This document shows, piece by piece, positions 24,696 through 30,323 of a stretch of DNA of 30,957 nucleotides. The notes under the pieces were generated by a model that saw nothing but the letters and a program-made list of their open reading frames with translations, made no database searches and was not told the DNA's origin. The stretch lies in IMG/VR virus record IMGVR_UViG_3300043568_000104, positions 1 to 30,957 of that record; one strand, written 5' to 3'. The position numbers and the translations under genes were made by a program. Origin of the DNA: a virus. Numbering within the stretch: position 1 is the first letter of the stretch; each line of letters begins with the position of its first letter.

Positions 24696-25361
24696 TCAGT
24701 GTTTCTTGTTGAACTCGCAAGTCTTTACTGGACACCAACCGCACAGTGGCGTTTGATTTGGGTTCCACACGTCGTTGGCAAAGCTTGCTTCAAGCCGCGC
24801 TGTACGCTCACGATAGTCCCACCAGTGTTTGTCGGCGTCATCTCGTGCCATCGACATCTTGACCATATCATTTTTCACAATGAACAGCAATGCTGAGTTG
24901 ACCTTGCGGATGTGTGGGAAGTGGGCAAACACCATAAGCGACATGAGAACTAACTGATCTCTATCGGGATACTTGTTGTTGCCAGTCTTCCAGTCACCCA
25001 CCCATGCCGTGAGGTTGTCGTCATCAACGACTAGGATGTCAGCAATGCCGCGCACCCACACGTCTTTGTCTTTCCAACCAGTAGGCTTGAGGTCAACAGT
25101 CAGCGCCATCTCATACTCAGCGAGCTTGCGCCCATTCTTCTTCAGCATGGCGTCCACCACAGGTTGAAACTGTGAGTACTCAGCGGGTATTGGTTTGCCC
25201 TCTGCGATGTAGTCCTCAATAGCTTTGTGTACCTGATTGCCGTAACGTGTTGCCTCAGTCTCAGTGAACGGGTAGTTCTTTAAAACCTTGACCTCTTGGT
25301 ATCGGCGTTGGCACCCCTCAAAATCTTTGAGGGATGAGTGTGACCATGCGGGTTGTTTCAT
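24696..25361 (-). CDS. PD-(D/E)XK nuclease with Fe-S cluster (Cas4/RecB-like exonuclease)
   Basis: The 221-aa protein starts at ATG 25361, within an ATGA overlap with the upstream metalloprotein gene. It has an early Cys (C17 in FEGCQRRYQ), a QVHKAIEDY motif (H45), D108 in GIADIL, D123-x-K125 in GDWKTGN, and Q136 in RDQLVLM. Together these form the RecB-type nuclease active site. A C-terminal cluster CGWCPVKTC gives C207, C210 and C215. With C17 these four positions match the Fe-S clamp of Cas4 and AddB nucleases. Such phage enzymes resect DNA ends, giving single strands for recombination or replication. No CRISPR genes are nearby, so a role in replication and repair is more likely than spacer acquisition. 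Confidence 0.85.
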   Translation of the reverse strand: MKQPAWSHSSLKDFEGCQRRYQEVKVLKNYPFTETEATRYGNQVHKAIEDYIAEGKPIPAEYSQFQPVVDAMLKKNGRKLAEYEMALTVDLKPTGWKDKDVWVRGIADILVVDDDNLTAWVGDWKTGNNKYPDRDQLVLMSLMVFAHFPHIRKVNSALLFIVKNDMVKMSMARDDADKHWWDYRERTARLEASFANDVWNPNQTPLCGWCPVKTCEFNKKH

Positions 25362-25654
25362 AGTTGGGCTGAGTTAATTGCAGAAGAAAGGCGCTTGGCA
25401 AAAGCATTAACAAACTTCTCGTCACTACATAGCTCGTGCTTCATGTCGTGTAGTACAGCGTGAGTCATCTCATGCCAGAACGAGTCGGCCAGTTCTACTT
25501 TGTCTAGCTTGTTGCCGTGAGCATCTCTCTTGGCAAGCCAGATGATGCCGTGTGTGTAGTCGATTGTGCCTAGCGTGTCTTGTCGTTTGGCTTTGTCGAC
25601 CATGATTGTGGCGTACTCAGTGTTGCCAACTTGTATGCGTTTTGGTATCTGCAT
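25358..25654 (-). CDS. Small zinc metalloprotein with HExxH motif
   Basis: The start is ATG 25654 with AGGAG upstream; the ribosome-binding site overlaps the polymerase stop. The 98-aa product ends its central region with SFWHEMTHAVLHDMKHEL, a clear HExxH zincin motif (H61, E62, H65) followed by LHD. A beta-hairpin (GTIDYTHGIIWLAKR) precedes the motif, as in small ImmA/SprT-like zincins. No signal peptide is present, so it would act in the cytoplasm. Such proteins can cleave repressors or DNA-bound protein adducts, or may be a host-protein protease. It sits between DNA polymerase and the Fe-S nuclease, which fits a repair or control role; the target is unknown. Confidence 0.78.
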   Translation of the reverse strand: MQIPKRIQVGNTEYATIMVDKAKRQDTLGTIDYTHGIIWLAKRDAHGNKLDKVELADSFWHEMTHAVLHDMKHELCSDEKFVNAFAKRLSSAINSAQL

Positions 25655-25662
25655 TGCTTCTC

Positions 25663-27630
25663 CTAGCTTTTTGCTAATCCATATCTCCGGTGAGCGCCAC
25701 CGTCAGCGTCTAATGGAATGCCACGCATATAGCTTGGCTCCATAGTCATTTGCGCCAAGACCCAAGTCTTAGCGTCAACCACTTCATCGTCAGGTACAAC
25801 AGCAATCAACTCATCATGCACTGTGCCTGCGATCGGGTATTTCTTTGCTACCCTCAACATACCATCCGTCATAACAATACGCGCCAATGCCTGCGTAATG
25901 TTGTTCGTTATCTTCCCTGCATACAACTTGGTAGCGTGTGGCCCATAGACTGCTTGGCTCCTACCTTTGTCGTCCTTCTCATAGCGAAGATCAGGGTACA
26001 ACAACTTCATTCCGTTGGGCAATTCAATCTCGCCTTTGCGGAACGTAATGCATTTATACACCAGTTCCTCACCATTGACAAGCGCTCTATGTAAAGCTGT
26101 TTCACAGAGACTCCAGAACGCTACAACAGGGTACGCAGTTCTCCTGTACGTATCTATGATTGCCTTGGACGCAAGTACGTGGTTCAGCAAGTCTTCTGTA
26201 GAACATGTGTGTGGGATGTCGAATAGCTTGTCATCAATGTCAGTCATCTTCACGAACGCTTGCGCATACTCTGAGTCAACGCCTAACCTCTTAGCAAAAT
26301 CCCGCGAATACCTGACCGGTGGTGCACCGAGGAAACCGACGAGTAGTTGAGAGGCAAACGAAGCCCAACCGAGGCCGTAACCGCACCCAAGTAGCGCAGA
26401 CTTTGCAGATTGGCGTAGGTCTGGATGAGACTCTTTGGTGAGGTTCGGGATGTTAAACATCTGAGCCCCGAAAGCCGCGTAAGGGTCACCACCTCCCTTG
26501 AAGATGTCGAGCATATCTTGGTAATCCGAAAGCCACGCGAGAACTCGCGGTTCAATCTGAGATAAGTCCCCAACGACCAGTTGGTAGCCCTCGGGAGCCA
26601 TAATCGCTTTGCGTAGGAATGAACCTCGCTTAAGGTTTTGCATGTTGATGGCCGAGCCTTTGGCCGCTGTCCACCTACCCGTCTGCGCCCCGTAGTACGA
26701 GAGCGGAACTGGGAGCGTGCCGCGTTTGCCGATGTCAAGGAATCTTTGGGCACGCGTTCGCTCAGTGGTTGATTTAACCTTAAGACGCGCTTGACAAAGT
26801 AGGGCAACGTCTTCACGTTCACTGTTGAGCAACGTCTGGAAGAGGGCGTCATTCTTAGCGAGGGCAAGCGTTGTCTTGCCTGTGGTTTTACTTGTCTTGG
26901 TTGGCGGAACAACTCCGAGTTTCGTAAGTAGTTCAGCAAACTTTGGGTTCGATGCCAACTCAGCATCCTCCACGCCGAGCCTCTGTAATAGTTGTTCACG
27001 AGCAGTTCCTTCCTCGGCTAGTGCCTTGATTAACATTTGTTGGTCTAATTGCAACAGCGGACGCGTATACATCTTGAGCGTCATGTCGATGAGCCGTAGC
27101 TCTTTCGCAGGGTAGCCTTTAACAAGTCGTTTGAATATCTCCTCGCACAGAAATACATCATGGGCGCAGTAGTCGGCAAGCTCTTTTTCAATTTCCGGCG
27201 TGAGTACTGATAGTCCGTTAGTGGAGTAAACAGCATTGCCTTTTGGGGGGAGGGAATAATCGGAGGCCAATTTTGCAAGGGAGTTGCCGACTTCAACTCC
27301 TCGAAGCGCTCGTCCCATTGATAACGTGTCGAAGATGAAACATGGTCGGGCGTTATATCTCCACTCCATAATTGATACATCGAACTGTGCGTTGTGGGCA
27401 AGCACTGCGGTTCGTCCCCAGTCAATCCCATCAAGGTACTGACGTAACTCCGTATCTCCAAACCATCTAATTGGTTCATCGCTTCCGTATACATGGACGC
27501 AAGCTCCGAACGCTCTGAATTTATCATGGCGTATGTACTCCTCGGTTGTCATCTTAGAGAGCGTGTACTCTTTGCTATCCCAGTACGTCTCAAAGTCGAT
27601 GGTTATTATTTTGTCAAATGGTTTGCTCAA
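25663..27630 (-). CDS. Family A DNA polymerase with 3'-5' exonuclease
   Basis: The 655-aa product starts at TTG 27630 with AAGGAG eight bases upstream. No in-frame ATG precedes the first exonuclease motif, and the TTGA overlaps the previous stop. Exonuclease motifs are TIDFETY (D12, E14), LAHNAQFD (N80, D84) and YCAHD (Y154, D158). Polymerase motif A is VVGDLSQIEPR (D355), motif B RQSAKSALLGCGYG (R405-K409, L414) and motif C GTVHDELIAVV (H605, D606). There is no 5'-3' exonuclease domain. Leu414 occupies the position of E. coli Pol I Phe762. This residue is known to tune incorporation, and studies of virioplankton PolA link Leu to temperate or slower-replicating phages. It is the main replicative polymerase of the phage. 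Confidence 0.93.
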   Translation of the reverse strand: MSKPFDKIITIDFETYWDSKEYTLSKMTTEEYIRHDKFRAFGACVHVYGSDEPIRWFGDTELRQYLDGIDWGRTAVLAHNAQFDVSIMEWRYNARPCFIFDTLSMGRALRGVEVGNSLAKLASDYSLPPKGNAVYSTNGLSVLTPEIEKELADYCAHDVFLCEEIFKRLVKGYPAKELRLIDMTLKMYTRPLLQLDQQMLIKALAEEGTAREQLLQRLGVEDAELASNPKFAELLTKLGVVPPTKTSKTTGKTTLALAKNDALFQTLLNSEREDVALLCQARLKVKSTTERTRAQRFLDIGKRGTLPVPLSYYGAQTGRWTAAKGSAINMQNLKRGSFLRKAIMAPEGYQLVVGDLSQIEPRVLAWLSDYQDMLDIFKGGGDPYAAFGAQMFNIPNLTKESHPDLRQSAKSALLGCGYGLGWASFASQLLVGFLGAPPVRYSRDFAKRLGVDSEYAQAFVKMTDIDDKLFDIPHTCSTEDLLNHVLASKAIIDTYRRTAYPVVAFWSLCETALHRALVNGEELVYKCITFRKGEIELPNGMKLLYPDLRYEKDDKGRSQAVYGPHATKLYAGKITNNITQALARIVMTDGMLRVAKKYPIAGTVHDELIAVVPDDEVVDAKTWVLAQMTMEPSYMRGIPLDADGGAHRRYGLAKS

Positions 27631-27908
27631 TTAAAACTCTCCTTGGGTGGTGCGTCGAGGACGTTTAGAAAGCCGAAAAAATCGTTTGCCGCCAACATGA
27701 GTTGCGACGCCTCCATCTCATTACAGTTTAGGGTAACGACTCCTGCAAACGCATCCTCTGCGCGACCAATGATGACAACGCCTTGCGCTTGCCCTTCTCC
27801 ATAACACATCACCAACTTGTATATCAGTAGCTTGAAGTGCGCCTGCTCTTCGTCTGACATCTTGTTAATACGTTGCTCTAACTCTTCTTGTGACATTGCT
27901 TCGCTCAT
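27627..27908 (-). CDS. Small acidic protein upstream of DNA polymerase (93 aa)
   Basis: The start is ATG 27908 with GGAGG eight bases upstream, overlapping the end of the VRR-NUC gene by an ATGA. The N-terminus (SQEELEQRINKMSDEEQAHF) is a charged helix. The rest (QGVVIIGRAEDAFAGVVTLN, then EMEASQLMLAANDFFGFLNV) looks like an alpha/beta fold with a hydrophobic helix near residues 66-84. I do not recognise the family. Its stop is fused to the TTG start of the polymerase (TTGA), so translation of the polymerase likely depends on it. It may be a polymerase-associated or host-directed small protein. Confidence 0.65.
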   Translation of the reverse strand: MSEAMSQEELEQRINKMSDEEQAHFKLLIYKLVMCYGEGQAQGVVIIGRAEDAFAGVVTLNCNEMEASQLMLAANDFFGFLNVLDAPPKESFN

Positions 27909-28183
27909 GATAAGACCTCCTTTAAAGTTTGTATGTTGTCCTCATTGATGACAACGGCTATCCCCCCTGCGCCACGTATGCGGCTTAGATGGGCTTCTTG
28001 TAGAGCGGTGGTTTTACCCTTACCCGCTTTCGCTTCAATGCCAACGAACTTGCCGTTGGCACATACAAGGAAGTCAGGCACCCCTGAGTTCCCGTATCCT
28101 GTCCCGATGGGCATGGCGTAGTACACGCCCAACTCATCTAAGATTTTTCTAATCTGTTTCTTTACCCTTACCTCGGGCGTCAT
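27905..28183 (-). CDS. VRR-NUC domain nuclease
   Basis: The 92-aa protein starts at ATG 28183 (GGAG upstream) and is a stand-alone VRR-NUC domain. It has SGVPDFLV with D37, FVGIEAKAGKG with E50-x-K52, and TALQEAHL with Q62. These residues match the compact PD-(D/E)XK-type active site of the phage/FAN1-like VRR-NUC family. Family members act on structured DNA such as flaps and junctions. It overlaps neighbours on both sides by ATGA, placing it firmly in the polymerase operon. It could process junctions formed during replication or packaging. Some phage members may be recombination nucleases; the precise substrate cannot be told. Confidence 0.88.
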   Translation of the reverse strand: MTPEVRVKKQIRKILDELGVYYAMPIGTGYGNSGVPDFLVCANGKFVGIEAKAGKGKTTALQEAHLSRIRGAGGIAVVINEDNIQTLKEVLS

Positions 28184-28479
28184 TTCCTTGACTCCTTAAT
28201 TGTCATTGTGAGTTGGTTCTCCAGTATCTCCAACGCTTGCGCTGTGATACTTGCAGAGGTGAGTAGCGATCTGCTCTTGCGCCACTTGTCAACGTACTCA
28301 TCTAAGTCATCGCTGTTCTCAAAGTGCATAGCACCTTTGTCTTTGTCCATGATGACCAACGTGTCGAGGAGCTCTCGCATCTTGCGGTAGCGCATCGCGT
28401 CTTTGAACAGGATGGTTGTTTGATCTATTTTTGTGATGCCGATTTCTGTGTTGTATGTGTAACTTTGGTCTTTGTCCAC
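28180..28479 (-). CDS. Small helical protein of unknown function, GTG start (99 aa)
   Basis: The start is GTG 28479, six bases after GGAG; no ATG gives a better ribosome-binding site. The sequence is DKDQSYTYNTEIGITKIDQT followed by long helices (FKDAMRYRKMRELLDTLVIM, then DLDEYVDKWRKSRSLLTS and a final AQALEILENQ). The N-terminal part may be a beta-hairpin and the rest a helical bundle. I recognise no family. The stop overlaps the VRR-NUC start (ATGA). Upstream is a 173-base non-coding interval with two inverted repeats, so this gene may be the first of the polymerase operon. Confidence 0.62.
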   Translation of the reverse strand: MDKDQSYTYNTEIGITKIDQTTILFKDAMRYRKMRELLDTLVIMDKDKGAMHFENSDDLDEYVDKWRKSRSLLTSASITAQALEILENQLTMTIKESRK

Positions 28480-28502
28480 TTGATTCTCCGGTTAAATTAG
28501 GT

Positions 28503-28532
28503 GAGGGGGTAAAGTAGATTACGCGCCCCCTC
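28503..28532. repeat. 7-bp inverted repeat upstream of the polymerase operon
   Basis: GAGGGGG (28503-28509) and CCCCCTC (28526-28532) are perfect inverted copies with a 16-base spacer. On the minus strand the stem ends about 23 bases before the GTG start of the 99-aa protein. Only A/T-rich sequence, not a run of T, follows on that strand. It could be a leader hairpin or a weak terminator for the upstream small-gene cluster. Confidence 0.5.
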
Positions 28533-28550
28533 GTGTCGCGTTATTGGAAT

Positions 28551-28597
28551 GGCAACAAGAGGTCAATTACTCAAAGGACTGGACGCCCCTTGTTGCC
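28551..28597. repeat. 9-bp inverted repeat in the same gap
   Basis: GGCAACAAG (28551-28559) and CTTGTTGCC (28589-28597) are perfect inverted copies. The pairing continues for two more bases after one mismatch, and the loop is about 23 bases. Together with the neighbouring G/C-rich repeat it fills much of the only sizeable gene-free interval. A structured leader, operator or origin element is possible. Confidence 0.5.
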
Positions 28598-28652
28598 GAC
28601 AAAGTGTGGTCGCATCTACTGGGCTTGCACAAATCATCTTATCGTGAACACG

Positions 28653-28919
28653 TCAGTCCTCTGAATTTAATTTGGTTCTTCTGCCTGTATTCTCAGGTTT
28701 CGGGCAGTTGTCAGGCACGTCAACGACGACCCAGATTGCGGCTAGTGTGTTGCGGTGAGTTGAATTCTCCCACCGATCGACGTACACACCAAACACACCC
28801 TCCAATGATTTGTTGACAGAACGAACTTCTATGCCAGTTAGCCTAGATATATCGCTTGACTTCAAACCATCGGGGTGCTGTTTGAGTAACGCACGAATAA
28901 TATTGTGATTACTCTTCAC
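28653..28919 (-). CDS. Winged-helix small protein (YVDRW type)
   Basis: The start is GTG 28919, inside the end of the preceding 51-aa gene (11-base overlap, different frame). The 88-aa product has a helix-turn-helix (HNIIRALLKQHPDGLKSSDI, then SRLTGIEVRSVNKSLEG) followed by a wing with FGVYVDRWENS and AAIWVVVDVPDNCPKP. I associate the VY-DRW ... W-V-VP-CPKP layout with a common small phage wHTH family in early gene clusters. It would bind DNA or a transcription/replication complex. There is no obvious operator. The gene ends at the 28480-28652 gap, so it may regulate the polymerase operon that follows. Confidence 0.68.
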   Translation of the reverse strand: MKSNHNIIRALLKQHPDGLKSSDISRLTGIEVRSVNKSLEGVFGVYVDRWENSTHRNTLAAIWVVVDVPDNCPKPENTGRRTKLNSED

Positions 28920-29064
28920 TCTTCATCTCTCTAACGTACTGTGCAAAACTGTGAGCGGTATCACCAAAGGCGATGCGCATGGCATCGAACTCCTGCGCCA
29001 CTTCTTCTAGCGTGTGATTGCGCACAGCTTGACGTAGCGTTTCAAGTACTTCATCTTGTGTCAT
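28909..29064 (-). CDS. Small protein of unknown function (51 aa)
   Basis: This short gene runs from ATG 29064 (preceded by GAGGG) to TAA at 28909. The product begins MTQDEVLETLRQAVRNHTLE, continues VAQEFDAMRIAFGDTAHSFA and ends QYVREMKSEE. It is mainly helical. It overlaps the next small gene's start by 11 bases and the upstream gene's end by 14 bases, filling a gap that would otherwise be unexplained. Natural helical composition and tight packing support it as real. I recognise no function. Confidence 0.6.
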   Translation of the reverse strand: MTQDEVLETLRQAVRNHTLEEVAQEFDAMRIAFGDTAHSFAQYVREMKSEE

Positions 29065-29257
29065 GTTCCCTCGCTCTCAACATGGCGTCTGCCATCCTGT
29101 AAGATAACTCCGCAAACTGATCGTGTGAATTTATTACTGTTGTCAGTTCAGAATTGCTAAACATACCTTGCATAGCTCGCGCCGCAAAGTAGTCACGAAT
29201 ACTGATGCCAAAATGCCCATCGTCTGGAAACGCTTGTTGCTTTTGATCTTCTCTCAT
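29051..29257 (-). CDS. Small conserved phage protein (68 aa)
   Basis: The start is ATG 29257, six bases after GGAGG. The product reads REDQKQQAFPDDGHFGISIR, then DYFAARAMQGMF, and ends YRMADAMLRAREHD. The RDYFAA-AMQ ... A-(Y)-MADAMLRARE pattern is one I recall as recurring in phage early regions. It is short, charged and helical, with no catalytic or membrane motif. Its stop lies inside the next small gene (14-base overlap). The role is unknown; it travels with other small early proteins here. Confidence 0.68.
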   Translation of the reverse strand: MREDQKQQAFPDDGHFGISIRDYFAARAMQGMFSNSELTTVINSHDQFAELSYRMADAMLRAREHDTR

Positions 29258-29258
29258 G

Positions 29259-29417
29259 CTAGTCCTCCATAATTTCTAAAAGAATACTGTGCTTAACTAT
29301 TTCCAACACGCCTAGCACAGTAGTGGCGCGTATCGTGCCTTCGTAACGCTCAATAACTTTACACAGTTCTTGAGTCAAGCCGTCAACCAATTCATTTTGC
29401 AGTTGTATCGAGTCCAT
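29259..29417 (-). CDS. Small helical protein of unknown function (52 aa)
   Basis: The ATG at 29417 is five bases after GGAGG. A longer reading (start 29474) would add a Cys/Thr-rich stretch with no ribosome-binding site and overlap the upstream gene, so I reject it. The product is MDSIQLQNELVDGLTQELCK, then VIERYEGTIRATTVLGVLEI and a C-terminal VKHSILLEIMED. It is an amphipathic helical hairpin with one Cys. The GGAGG belongs to the end of the upstream wHTH gene, so the two are likely coupled. No function is evident. Confidence 0.65.
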   Translation of the reverse strand: MDSIQLQNELVDGLTQELCKVIERYEGTIRATTVLGVLEIVKHSILLEIMED

Positions 29418-29418
29418 A

Positions 29419-30156
29419 TCAACCTCCAAACATTTTTTTGAGGTAGTCGTACAACTCGCGTGCCTGCAACACATTCATGTGTTTAACAACTTCTTCTGGA
29501 GGCTTACCAAACACAATCGTATTCACCACTCGCTTGCTTGTAGCTTCGGGATGTAGCGCGGCAATGCCATCGTTCTGTGGGGTGGTCGTTAGTGGTCGCT
29601 TGTGGTCGTTAGCGGTCGCTTTGGGTTTCGGGCTTGACTTTTTGGCATACTTAGCGCTTGCCTTCATGGGTGTGTACTCGTCCACAGTAACGCGATAGCC
29701 ATGGTTGTTATCCCGAGTAGCTAGACCAGCACGTACAAATTGCGCCATGAGTGCCGTGACTGATGACTCTTTGAAGCCATGCTTGGTGAGATCACGACTC
29801 GCGGCGGCGGCGGTAGTGCCCGGGTGTAACTTTATATAGTCAAAGGTCACACGAGTTACGTTGTTTTGAATTGCGAATGGGGTTTTTGTCATAAGTTTCT
29901 CCTTGAGTTGTTGTCCTGTGGGGGTGGGTTCCCACGCATCGATTGCGCTTTTAAGTGCGGTTTGAATATCAGGCATGACCGTTTCCTTTCTAGTTGTTCC
30001 TTGTATTTTGTTAAGAATTTCTTTTGCTTCCAACGCACCCCCACTAAGGGGGCGTGTGTGCTTATGTAGGTCGGGCAGAGGTGCGCCATATAGACGACTC
30101 TCTACCTCTGCCTGAGTCAGATACTTCTTTGGTGTAGCAGTACGACGAAATCGCAT
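29419..30156 (-). CDS. Early winged-helix protein with multiple in-frame starts (245/185/157 aa)
   Basis: The frame from ATG 30156 (TGATG-coupled to the previous gene) is 245 codons. Two further in-frame ATGs also have good ribosome-binding sites: 29976 (AAGGA, seven bases) and 29892 (AAGGAG, six bases). The N-terminal part (MRFRRTATPKKYLTQAEVES) and middle part (MPDIQTALKSAIDAWEPTPT) look like separate small units. From 29892 the product has a wHTH core (NNVTRVTFDYIKLHPGTTAA, then GFKESSVTALMAQFVRAGLA), a Lys/Pro linker and a conserved-looking tail ARELYDYLKKMFGG. DNA binding is likely; which start or starts are used is unresolved. Confidence 0.65.
   Translation of the reverse strand: MRFRRTATPKKYLTQAEVESRLYGAPLPDLHKHTRPLSGGALEAKEILNKIQGTTRKETVMPDIQTALKSAIDAWEPTPTGQQLKEKLMTKTPFAIQNNVTRVTFDYIKLHPGTTAAAASRDLTKHGFKESSVTALMAQFVRAGLATRDNNHGYRVTVDEYTPMKASAKYAKKSSPKPKATANDHKRPLTTTPQNDGIAALHPEATSKRVVNTIVFGKPPEEVVKHMNVLQARELYDYLKKMFGG
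29582..29621. repeat. Two 20-bp tandem copies, with GGTCG phased every 10 bp
   Basis: GTGGTCGTTAGTGGTCGCTT (29582-29601) is repeated at 29602-29621 with one mismatch. Each copy is itself two related 10-mers, so GGTCG recurs four times at 10-base spacing (starting at 29584, 29594, 29604, 29614). The 20-base unit is not a multiple of three, so the encoded peptide does not repeat. It lies in the linker of the wHTH gene. Confidence 0.75.
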
Positions 30157-30314
30157 CACATGTCCAAACGTGGAACCTGACGAGCAACCAACCACTTGTC
30201 ACCAAGCCTACGGATAGAGCGTACCCATTGGCGTTGATAACTGCGGATGGTTTCGGGAGGTGCATCGTATGTAGAAAAGATGCGACGAACGTGTGTTAAG
30301 TATTTAGTTTTCAT
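30156..30314 (-). CDS. Small basic phage protein (52 aa)
   Basis: This gene runs from ATG 30314 (AAAGG five bases upstream) to TGA 30156-30158, sharing one base with the next start (TGATG). The product begins MKTKYLTHVRRIFSTYDAPP, continues ETIRSYQRQWVRSIRRLGDK and ends WLVARQVPRLDM. It is strongly basic and helical, with RQWVRSIRRLGDKWL as a compact core. I recall small phage proteins of this length and pattern. DNA or RNA binding is plausible from charge alone. The overlap with the downstream gene indicates translational coupling. Confidence 0.7.
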   Translation of the reverse strand: MKTKYLTHVRRIFSTYDAPPETIRSYQRQWVRSIRRLGDKWLVARQVPRLDM

Positions 30315-30323
30315 GATTACCTT

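Noticed and set aside
26283-26999. A 238-codon open frame inside the DNA polymerase, same strand
   Set aside because: It is read out of frame through polymerase motifs, is very rich in Arg, Ser and Leu, and shows no domain. The polymerase frame explains the sequence.
27081-27527. A 148-codon open frame overlapping the exonuclease domain of the polymerase
   Set aside because: It lies entirely within the conserved exonuclease coding sequence in another frame and has no recognisable motif.
28544-28816. A 90-codon plus-strand frame over the gap and the wHTH gene
   Set aside because: Antisense to a credible wHTH gene, with Cys/Arg-rich random-looking composition. The gap itself is better described by its inverted repeats.
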